Assembly (NCBI GenBank): GCA_036877525.1
Contig: JAZGTH010000002.1
Location: 3,642,001-3,706,000 of the forward strand
Origin: Chromobotia macracanthus
Lineage: Eukaryota; Chordata; Actinopteri; Cypriniformes; Botiidae
Reading direction: 5' to 3'
DNA length: 64,000 bases
The position numbers and the translations under genes were made by a program. The first letter of the stretch is position 1; every line of letters starts with the position of its first letter. This document shows positions 1 to 10,195 of this stretch, in pieces. Below the pieces are notes generated by a model. That model did no database searches and was not told the origin of the DNA. It saw only the letters and a program-made list of their open reading frames with translations.

Positions 1-1380
1 CTGACATGTAAGTCAATTATTCACAGTATCACCTTTCATATTCAACTATCTCCTGATTGGTTCGATTGGAGATGTCACACACTCAAATAAAAATGCCCTG
101 ATTCTTTGCTATTCCATTTAAATTCTTTTCTGCCCTTTTGCAATGGTCAGTTTACATTTCATAGTACAGAGTTATGCAAAGACACAGCTGTGGGGGTTGA
201 GGCTTAAAACTGCCCATATCCGACTGAATCTTCTGCAGTCTCTCCAGGGAGGTACTGGCAGGATATGAGCTCTGATGATAATTCAAGTGGAGAGCACTGT
301 TCCACCCCCTTTCTGCCTTTCCCAGCAGTCAATGCTGATGAGGCCCTGGAGAAAGGATGGACAAAAGACCAGGGATGGAAGTCTGTTTGTGGGTTTATTT
401 CTTCTAGAACATTGACTGTTGTAGTGATCCACACGATAGAAGAAAGATAACACACATGTAAAACATGTCTCATACTATAAACTGCATTTGCTAGGCATGT
501 TTTAGTTCTTGTGGCTAAATATTTTAATCTCCTGTTCTGAGGTCCTGTCAAGCACTGGATATTGGCTTTAGGGGGAGGGGTTTGCCTCTTCTCAATCAAT
601 AGCAAGATTTAGATATGAATTAAGGATCATTAGCATGCCACAAGTAGCTCTGTAAGGAAGTTATTTGCAATTGACTGACATTTCAACGTGCTGTACACAG
701 CATGACTAGTGGTCAGGGGTTATTTGATTTATGTATTCAAATATGCAACAGGGTTAGTTCTTTTTTCATTTTAAATAATTTTTGGAATTTTAGCAAAAGT
801 TCATTTGTAACTACACCTTTTTTAGATGCAAACAAATAAAACGTACATCCTAACAAATACGCATAAACATTAGTTGACATTAAGGTACACAGAGTTGCAC
901 AGACAATTTAAATCAATAAATAAACAAACAGAAAAATACATAAAGAATTAACTACAAACCAGAAAAAACAAACACATCCAACCCCCATAAATTTAACCTG
1001 AAAGTGCTATACAGTGGTAGAAGCAGGGTCTGAAAGCCTAATTAACATGTTAATCACAGGTTTAAAGAAAACAAATAAAAGGAGAACAATTTCTTTAAAT
1101 AACGAAATCTTAGGGCATACCTAATGAGTGGAGAGTTGAAACTATTTATTTCCAAAACATTAAAATATGTTTTTTGACAGAGATTAACCCATATGAATTA
1201 AAATGTTATTGTACTATTGTAAATTTCTGAAATTCTTCAGAAACTTGGAAACTTTGGACACAACATAATCTAATTAATTAATTAATTTTTTTATTTATTA
1301 ATTTAATTAATTGTATTAAATGGCTGTAATTTAAAAAATGACATTTATCAAATAATGGAGACACTTTATTAAGTTCCATT
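1..1380. other. AT-rich spacer with one exon-like stretch
   Basis: No gene is recognised here. An open stretch follows a plausible acceptor at about 238 and is listed separately. A (TTAA)-rich run lies near 1271-1320. The rest is ordinary AT-rich sequence. Confidence 0.5.
239..450 (+). other. Exon-like open stretch of unknown identity
   Basis: A CTGCAG acceptor-like site ends at 238 and is followed by an open frame to a TAA at 448-450. The frame reads SPGRYWQDMSSDDNSSGEHC at its start, then a Pro/Phe-rich stretch and two Trp residues. The composition (mixed charged, Trp, Cys, Ser) looks more protein-like than the surrounding AT-rich frames. The opposite strand is also open here, which weakens the case. 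I do not recognise a family. It could be a last exon of a gene lying to the left, or chance. Confidence 0.2.
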
Positions 1381-1384
1381 TACA

Positions 1385-2600
1385 CTTGGACTAATGAAGC
1401 CTATGAAGCACTTTAAACTGAATAAGACAATGTCTTGCATTAATTAAACATCTGTGAACAAGTTCAAGACCACATTCCCATAATACAATAGGGATTTTCA
1501 TCTCAAGTTTCTCTTCCCATGCATAGAGGAGGATGTTCCTTTTCCAAAGAAGGACTTTTAACCTGTTCCAAAGCCTTGTACTAAAGGGAGCTCTCACTAC
1601 TATCTCTGTGGAGTCTTTCTAAAAATGCATCCAGACATACAGGAGTAGCTGTAAGAAAATTAGAAATGTTATAATTTATATAGTCTCTAATTTGAAGGTA
1701 CCTGAAAAAAATTGTTAAAAGTCATTATATTTCACAATCACAGCTCTTGAAAGTATGTGAATTTTCCATTCACATATAGATCCCCAAGATTCTGTAACCC
1801 TGAATTTTTCCAAATCTCAAATGCACTGTCTATAATGGGAGGGGAAAAGGAATAGTTATTGAATTATGAATAACTGGGTTGTGATTATAAAATGAACTAG
1901 CTATATCCCCTATGGAAGATAACAGTATAGAATATGGGAGACATTCCTCCGGTTACAACACCAGCCAGCTTTACCCTACTGGAGCAAAATCTATCCATAA
2001 AGTCAAACCCTTAAGTCCTTTGGGTTTACAGAGATGTATTATATTGCCAGACAAATTGAACCAGGATAGAATACAGATATTTGAAAAATCTGGAAACATT
2101 TGGGCAGAAATACTGGGATGTTCTGTACCATGTACTAAATTGTGGGAGAAGTACCTTAATTGCATTCACCCTACCCAGAAGAGAAATAGAAGGTGTTCTC
2201 CAGATGTCAATCATGGATTAAAGGGATTGAAAATTAGCCTCAAGTAAACTGGAAAACTTTATTGTCACCTCAGTTTATAGATATGAATTGTTCTGAGGCA
2301 ATCCTCAAGGTTAAATGACAAGCTAAGAACAATCTTTGTTCACTTTAATAGTGACTGGCATCAACACACTCAATTTATTTTAAATCCTGCAAATGTACCA
2401 TAGAAATAAATCAGATTAAAGATATTTGGATTGCTAGTATTGGCCTTAGAAATAAATGAAATTACATTATTATGTATATAACGCAAATTTATTATCTGTA
2501 TTTCTGGTTTTATAGCCTTCAATACAAGAATGGGCTCTAATAGCCTCAGCTAAAGGCTCAATCGCTAATGCACACAGAATAGGTGACAATGAGCAACCCT
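1385..2600 (-). mobile_element. Degenerate L1-clade LINE fragment (reverse transcriptase to C-terminus)
   Basis: On the minus strand, 2600 down to about 2460 reads like the L1 reverse transcriptase segment SLSPILCALAIEPLAEAIRA. About 2210-1970 reads ISLLGRVNAIKVLLPQF, the conserved region after the RT core. 1600-1391 ends in INARHCLIQFKVLHRLH, which is typical of the L1 C-terminal region in fish. The pieces lie in the correct order but in different frames with stops, so it is a dead 5'-truncated copy. Family assignment rests on remembered L1 motifs. Confidence 0.75.
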
Positions 2601-2601
2601 G

Positions 2602-2765
2602 TTATGTACATTTACATTTAGTCATTTAGCAGACGCTTTAATCCAAAGTGACTTACAAAAGGACGAGAGCATTGAACATTTTGCCTTGCACGCCGACAAG
2701 CCAAGTCTACATAGCTAAATTTACAAGCGGACATTGTATTCTGCTACTAGAGATAGAATGAACTA
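2602..2765 (-). mobile_element. L2-family LINE 3' end
   Basis: The reverse complement closely matches the 3' end of the L2 element at about 51640-51745. Both share the run 'agaatacaat.tccgcttgtaaat', the phrase 'aaaatgttcaatgctctcgt' and the tail 'gtaagt.(g/a)ctttggat'. It abuts the L1 remnant, so it probably inserted into or beside it. Confidence 0.75.
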
Positions 2766-4320
2766 GAGACAAGGAGATTTTTTACCTCTATGCAGAATGT
2801 AGAGCCTCTATATACCTCTATGTAGAATAAAATGGGAGGAAATTGTTTGATTTGTGAGAATTCTTGCACATGGCCTAAGTATAACAATTTAATAAACAAA
2901 TGTAATTTTTTTAAATACCACAAATAGGTTCTTTAGCTTAACCAGCAAGACAATCTTGATTATCCATCTTCTTCTGAACCAGCATGGAAATTTATGTCGA
3001 TTTAAGTTGGTGTTTTCAGCAGGGGTAAATAACACTTTAAATACATAATTGATATAAACCTTTTTCATTGTGTCAGTAAAACACAGTGCTTTACTGCTTT
3101 TTCAAATAGAATCACCAATTTTGGCTAGTACAAATACAGCTGTACGACTTTCATTGGCATCTTAAAGCATTTTTTAGAAAACATGCTTCAGGGGTGACAT
3201 ATTAAGGCCTCACTCAGTTCTACCACATATACGTCTGGCTCCCTCTTTTGTTTAAAATCGTTATCGTTAGAAATGGTGTTACAATTTTGGGAACTGACCA
3301 GTTTCTGTTACGTTATGTAACAAAAATGACAAAAACAAAATCAAATTAATCATGAATATTTTTAGCAGGTGTAATACCACTGACAAAAGATAATGTTATC
3401 AAAAGGTAAATTACATTCATAGTTAAAATCCTGCAATTACATAGAGTGTTAAACCTTTAGTGTAACGTTTTTTATTTCATGAAACATCACACTATTGCGT
3501 CCACTTTAAGGTACAGATTTATGAGCGATATTACACCCAAAACACTAAATGTTATATACCTTACCCATAATCCAGTTTACCTATGATTGACAGTAGGTGT
3601 GATAAAATAATTGTGAACCTTGGCTACAAGGTTCCATGTTTAAAAAAGAGGACGGGTGTTTAAAACTGCATGTTAAAACACGTTCTTTTCACCAAGCAAC
3701 AGCAAAATATATTTGACATATGGCAGTGTGTCTACAGAAAGAGTAAAAAAAATCCACATCTCAAGCTCTAGAAGTACCAAAGGTTAACTGCCGCCACCTG
3801 CAGGCATTCAAGGGGCCTGTGAATAAAGGAATATTAAGTTGATCATCTGCAAGTGTTGATGTTGTGTTTATGTTGATCTTTAGCATTATTTGCTAAGGCA
3901 ATAGATGGATGAGTAACACTCAAAATGTAATGATTTGGGGGTGGTAGGATAAATATGGAAATTATATTCATGCACCTTTAATTTATACTAAATCTATGCA
4001 TCATAAACATAATCTGTTTAATAATAAAATGTTTCTATTTTTGTGTTCCTGTTTTTCTGTTAATTTATTTCCTAAATTACTGATTATAATTCCCCTCAAC
4101 TGTTTTGTCATTAGCCCTTGCATTTATAGTGCATTTCATTCAGTTCTTGCAGCACTGTCTTCTGTCACATAGTGGATTTCCTTTGGAATTTAACATCATA
4201 TCATTGCCATTATCTTGTTCTCAGTTTAATTCCTGACTCTGTTTGGATTCCTCTGTGACACTTTCACACAAACAATCATAAATGTGAGGCTCATTTAATC
4301 TTATGTAATCTTATATATTT
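2766..4320. other. Spacer, no gene seen
   Basis: AT-rich sequence with no convincing exon, RNA gene or recognised repeat. Confidence 0.5.
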
Positions 4321-4329
4321 GTCATACAC

Positions 4330-5030
4330 CCATGAATGAGGTGTCAAATCGACCATCTTATTGTGGAGGGGTGTGCTGACTTTTAAAAGCGTTCAGGTGT
4401 ACGATGTTTTTAGGGCACAGAAAAATGGGCGAAACATTCCATAGACACTGGGCTGAATTTTATGATGTTATAGCTCTGCATCAGAATGTCGAAGAGACTT
4501 GGGTTGGACTTAGCTCGCTTAGTAAGCAGCAACAAATGGTGACATTACAAATTCATACCCATGCCCTAGCAACCAGTTACAGTACCCTAGCAACCACCCC
4601 ATTGACTTCCATTTAAAAAGTTGAGAGGCATCAGAACATCATAGAGACAAGTAGGTGGGCTCTTTTGACTCAGACTGACAAGTAGTCTTTAATTATTACC
4701 ATGGAAACTGTCCAGCCATGCCCTAGTAACCATTTAGAGAACCCTATATGAATTAGCTATATCTCAGTACCAGAAGAGACATGAGAGTTGGCTCTTTTGA
4801 TTCACACACACATCTGTCTATTGGTTTAACCCTGTCTAGCTACACCCTAGCAACCATATAATAAAATAAATAAGCCATATCTCAGCATTACAACATTGTA
4901 GAGACGTGGGTGGGCTTATTTGATTCGGGCTGTCAGTGGGCTTTAGGTATTGCCCTGGCAACTTCCTGACCGCACCTTAGAAACCATTTAGATCACCCTA
5001 GCAACCTCCTAACATCATTAATAAGCCATA
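4330..5030. repeat. Imperfect tandem repeat block, monomer about 110-140 bp
   Basis: The phrases 'ccctagcaacc', 'tatctcag', 'gtagagacgtgggtggg' (variants) and 'cttttgattcac' (variants) recur about every 110-140 bases, at roughly 4480, 4630, 4765 and 4880. At least four diverged copies are present. This type of repeat is common in fish genomes. The short open frame at 4404-4616 lies within it and is not taken as a gene. Confidence 0.65.
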
Positions 5031-5034
5031 TTTT

Positions 5035-5290
5035 AGTATATCTATCATGCTAAATCATGTTAGCATCATGCTAAGCCATGCTAGCATCATGTTATGTCAT
5101 CTTTACATCATGCTAATATCATGCTAAGTCACGCTAGTATCATGCTAAGTCATGCTAGCATCATACTAAAACATGTTAATATCATGCTAAAACATGCTAG
5201 CATCATGTTACTTCATTATAGCATCATTCTAATATCATTCTAAGTAATGCTAGTATCATGTTAAAACATGTTAACATCACATAAATATTC
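5035..5290. repeat. Minisatellite of short 'atcatgctaa' units
   Basis: About 250 bases are built from variants of 'catgctaagtcatgctagcat', with units of roughly 10 and 20 bases (catgctaa / catgctag / catgttaa). It directly follows the longer tandem block and may have arisen from its edge. Confidence 0.85.
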
Positions 5291-5616
5291 CCAAGTTTTG
5301 TCACAGCAAGCATCACATTTTCTTCAGAAAATGTACCTATCTTTCCTATGTTTCAATATTAATGTTTGACGTCAGCAATTCAGCACAGTCAATTATTTAG
5401 GTATTTAAGTGGATCAACAGGACTCATTCATGACTGATATCTGCTCTCTGCAGCTGCTGTGGTGATTATCCTGCAAATATCACAACTTATTAACAGGATG
5501 AGCTTGTTATATTATATTATGTATGTGCCACAGTAAAAGGACATTAATCCCAGAGTTATAATGGTGTGCGTTTGTGTATAGCATTGAACCTGCATAATCT
5601 ATTATTACTTTGTACT

Positions 5617-5643
5617 ATTAATTAATTAATTAATTAATTAATT
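5617..5643. repeat. (ATTA)n microsatellite
   Basis: An uninterrupted run of attaattaatt repeats, about 27 bases. Confidence 0.9.
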
Positions 5644-5919
5644 TGTATTATTTCATTATATAAGGGAAATGGATACTACTTCATACTACTCAAAGATTTA
5701 ATCAATCTAGATTTAAAAATAGCCTATACAGAAATAGCAAGTGGAAATTCTGCCATACAGAATTATGTTATTTGTGCTCAGTGTACAGAATAAACACAGA
5801 ATACAGAATAAACCTCTTCAGCCGCTAAAGCCCCAATGAAAATGGCACAGGACTAGACTAACCTTACACACACAAGCTAAACATAAGATGAACATAATAT
5901 TCCTTTTCATTCTTTATAG

Positions 5920-5992
5920 GCACATTGAATGTGTCCGCAGTGATAGTACCCTGGCAGCAGGTGGCAGCAATGAATCTGTGATACTTCTACAG
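5920..5992 (+). other. Candidate 73-nt coding exon, gene unknown
   Basis: A good acceptor (ttctttatag) ends at 5919 and a GTACGG donor begins at 5993. Only one frame is open across the stretch, reading G|HIECVRSDSTLAAGGSNES... and ending on CAG in phase 0. 'LAAGGSNESV' is faintly reminiscent of a WD-repeat strand, but I do not recognise the gene and found no partner exon in the next kilobase. It could be one exon of a gene reaching in from the left, or chance. Confidence 0.25.
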
Positions 5993-6639
5993 GTACGGAT
6001 TTTCACTTCACGCTGACTTGCATTACATACATTCTGCTGTTGCTTGTTAAATTCGTAAATCCTTGCTCTTTAAAATATTTTGTTGTAATTTGAAAAATAA
6101 AGTTAAACTTCATAAATTCCTGAACACATTAAACATGAAAACTTGCAGCCAAGGTCCAAAATCATGGGTAAATTGAGACAATTTACTTGCCACAAATATT
6201 TCCTGAAAAAAAAAATTCTAGATAAGAAATACTGGTGTAAAAGTTGTTTGAAGATGGTTTGTATGTAATTTAGATTGTACACATTGCTTGGTTAAGGACA
6301 GACTATCATTCTAACAATCTGATCATGTATATGTTTTAATGTATTTATGTATTATGTTCAGTTCCTAAAGTTACAGGCCAACTTACAAATACCTACTTTA
6401 AAGTAACTACTTTACACAAATACATTTGAAAAGGGACATTTCATAATAGTAAACTGACTTGAATTTAGCATTTAGGAAGGGTTAATGTTGGACCTTTTTG
6501 AAGGTTGTGCAAAACTATTCAAGTTAAGTGTTTCAAGTGTTGCTCACCAAAAAGTAAAATAATGAATGTCACAAACTTGAAGGTGTTCCAAGACACGAGG
6601 TTAACATCTTTGGTTGATTTCAATTCCATACTTTATTTC

Positions 6640-6919
6640 ATATTTACATTCCTCCTAAAGGAAAATTACTTTTATTGTGTTTAATATTGAACATAATGTC
6701 TTAGAGTCTTTACAAAATGCTCATGCAACACACATACAAATACCAATTTAATTAAATATATACATTCTCTTTTACTATCTTACCATATTTACATGTCTTC
6801 CCTTGAAAATGAGCATCAGTTTTGTTGGCTTTTCCAAGTCCATTAAGTAAAAAAATATATATAAATAAAGCAGCCTCTTCTTCTTATTAAAAGAACAAGT
6901 TCCGAGTTTGTGTATGCCG
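6640..6919 (-). other. fgf17: Probable 3'UTR of fgf17
   Basis: It lies directly after the fgf17 stop codon. Two AATAAA signals on the minus strand (plus-strand tttatt at 6671-6676 and 6632-6637) give a plausible 3' end at about 6615-6655. The exact cleavage site is inferred. Confidence 0.6.
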
Positions 6920-9900
6920 TTAGGAAATAGCATGGGATTTTCTGTTGCGCTTAGCCCGTTGGGTTGGTGGAAAGCTGATGAACTCAAAGTGTTTGGGTTG
7001 ATCAGAGTTTGGAAAGGGAAGTTGACCTTCATGGAGACGCTTGATAAAGTGAACTTCTCTCTGGTTTTCCCTGGTTTGGGAAGCTTTAATGGGCTGACCT
7101 TTTCTGCTGAAGGCCACGAACCAGCCTTCATATTTAGCGTTCTGGAAAGCAGTGTAGTTGTTCTCCAGCATGATCTCTGTGAAGATGCAGTCCCTTCCTC
7201 TGCCATTGGGCTGTAATACAGAGGGCAGATTTCAGGCATTTGTTAATGCACAAATCTCGTAAAAATGTTATGGTTAAATCACTTTTTGTAAATTGAGAAA
7301 TTAAATAAATTCACTCGTCGACACAGTTTTATAATACTTAGCTTTGAGTGATATAATTTTTTTAAGTATTTGTGCTATACATAAACAGTTAATAGTTAAT
7401 ATATGTATTTTTCTTGTGTGTTGAAAAAGGCTGTGCTAATTACTTTAACTGAGAAATATAAACAATTTTATGGTCCAATAACAACAACAAATTTCAGGGT
7501 CCAGATGGAACCAGTCTTGGGTCAGTCCACTAATTTGTGACCTTATGTAAAAGGTATTTAGCAGTATTGCATAGAAGGTATTCTGTATTAGCAGCACCTC
7601 CCCAAAGAGACTGAACTTGGCGCTGTTTCTATTTTTCTCTTCAGTTCACTTAATTTACTTCCAAATTGCGAAATGTACGTTTTTAAAATATTACTGCAAT
7701 ATAACTTCACAGAACATCGAAGCATCTGAGAATGCCCCAGATTCTGAATCTAGTATTTTATATCTAAAAATCTGACATCTTTAATGTGTTTAGTTACAAT
7801 TTCAAGATACTGACACTGATACTTTGATTTATGAGGTTTTGGTTTATTATATTTAGGTTTATATAATTTCAACATGGCAGTCACTATAAGGGAACAACCT
7901 GCCTTATCTGGAAAAGATATGCCATGATTCTTCAAAGTGTACATAATTTTGAACATATTTGTCTCAAAACCTATTTAATTTAAGTTAAAGACTTGTGTAC
8001 ATTTAAATGACAGCCTCTGAATTCAAATGCTTCAACATTTCCAAAAGGAATTCAAAACACTTTTAAAATCACATGGAGACAATACAAGATACATAATAGA
8101 TATATAAGTAAGATATATAAATACAAGATACTCAGGCAGTGTAATCAGACAAGCAGCAATGCCAGACACCTGTCATTATTTATTATTTACCACTGCCATC
8201 TTCTCTAAACACAGTTTTGTCCCAGCATTTGTGTTATGAAACCACAGTGCTGAAGACATCATCTGCTCAATGCAGAACAGAATGCAATTTCCTCTCTAGG
8301 CCTGGCAGACCTTCACTTAAAGATGTATATTTTACTTTTAAAGATTTTACCATTTACATTGTTTCACAGTAGCCTGTTTATCTCTATGTCCTTGTCTGAC
8401 CAAACACATATAAAATACATTTACTCAGTTCAGAAAATGCATTAGATGGAATCCACTTTATTCAATATTTAGCATGGGAAAACTATACTGATTGTTCTCA
8501 TGGCAATCTTTTTTACATGTTTCTAATTATTTATCTTTCATTTGTTTTCTTATTATTTTTATTTTCTTATTAATTTTTTTAGAAATGTGATTTTTTGTAT
8601 CTCCTTTCACATATGCATGAATGTATGTGAATATAATGTATCTGTTAACAATGTCTGAAAGGTGCTATAATAAAGTTTGCTTACTTCAGTTTTTGCTATT
8701 ATTGACTTATTATTGACACCAACACTAATATAGTAGTTATGATGGGTACATACCTTGCCCACTAGTTTTCCCCTGCGGTTCATACACAGGTATCTGCCGC
8801 TCTCTGCACCTTTGATCCGAACTCGACTTCCAAAAGTGTCTGTCTCCACATAAAGTCTTGCTGCAGTGCAACAAACAAAATGTGTTGGTGCCAAAACAAA
8901 AAACATACTGGAGTCTGGAAAATGTTCACAGCCGTTTATCAATACTATTCAAAAGGTGCAAGAATTAATTACAATTGAAACGAAAACATATTCAACTTAT
9001 TTTAATGCACTGTAAAAACGTAATGCTGTACCATAATTAAATAGCTATTGGTTTCTCAAAATAATTCTGAGCCTAAATGCATCGTAGAGACCATTGGTGA
9101 CTACTTATGCTTTTGGGAAACTAAAAATCACTTTTATTAGTGTAACTAATTTAGTCAGATTGATTCAGTCATACAAATTCTTTCTCTCTTGGTGTTACTT
9201 GACAAAGCATTTTTCATTTTGTCAGTGTTTGTTTCAGTAAAAACAAAAACTCAGTCAAAGTAGAAACCTGTATATGGTTTATGAATACCATTTAAAAATT
9301 TGTTACATGGTCAATGTATAATTCACTCCTATGAGCAGTGAAATATGACATTAACACCTGTAAATGCATTGTTTTTTAAAGATGACTTGTGTGTTTTTGG
9401 CTGCTCACAAATTCTGGCTAGTAAAATTATTCCTATTTCCTCTTTCCTTTTGAAGCAAATTAACACATCCTAATCTACACAAAAGGGAACGATTAAGAAA
9501 TGCTTTTTGAACTTCCAGCAAACAGTACGCTCGTCCTGTTTCAGCAGCCAATAAACCAATCAGACAAGTTTCATGTGAAAGCCCCCAATCTCCACCGAAA
9601 CCTAACGTGAGTTAATTACTGTAAATTCATTACAGACTGACCGAAAGTGTTTCCGTCCTCTGCTGTGGCGGTCACTCTTTTGTCCTGGATCTGGACGTGT
9701 CGTCCGCTGGTTCGGCTGTACAGCTGGAAAACTCGGACCTGCCGCCGGCTCAACTGGTCCGTTAGTGAGCCCTGTTCCCTCACATACTGCTTAAAATTAG
9801 GAGAAGGGTGATTCTTCTCCCCCTTTTCGATGCAAAGGGAAAATAAGATCACATATATTTCTCTCTCTGTTGCTGGAATAGAAAACCTTACGTTCTGTAA

Positions 9901-10195
9901 ATGGCAGCAAGAGCACTAATCTAACTGTTTAAGCTATAACATTTTAGGTAGACCGCAAAGTGCCTTTGGAAGTGTCTAATGCAACAGAAAGTTACCTAAG
10001 GTATAATTTAGATAGTACTTTTGTAAATTTAATTATGCATAAACTTGGGATACGAGTCAATATTTGCTATACTGTATGGTAGTCTATTTGACTGACAAAA
10101 TATTTTAAACAATCCTAAAGCAAATTTCACTGCTTAAATACACATTTTATTTATTTACCTGTGCATGACACCACACCACGAAGAAATGAAAACAT
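6920..10195 (-). CDS. fgf17: Fibroblast growth factor 17 (FGF8/17/18 subfamily), first exon not found
   Basis: Secreted FGF ligand that signals through FGFR tyrosine kinases with heparan sulphate. Coding exons, in transcript order: 10195-10159 (37 nt), 9822-9642, 8860-8754 and 7210-6920. Phases join without a break (2/0, 0/1, 1/0). The 37-nt exon encodes the end of the signal peptide (CFHFFVVWCHAQ). Then come NHPSPNFKQYVREQG, the beta-trefoil start LSRRQVRVFQLYSRTSG, VETDTFGSRVRIKGAESG, CMNRRGKLVGK, and the last exon with IMLENNYTAFQNAKYEGW and a basic tail. GQLPFPN near the C-terminus is the FGF17-type motif and differs from FGF8 and FGF18. The visible part is 204 residues. Human FGF17 is 216, so only about 12 residues (exon 1, start codon) are missing, presumably further right on this strand. 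The exon 9822-9642 donor is GTCAGT, a non-optimal but valid GT. Confidence 0.92.

Noticed and set aside
6775..7239. Minus-strand 154-codon frame and plus-strand 102-codon frame over the fgf17 last exon
   Set aside because: Both are shadows of the fgf17 frame at 6920-7210.
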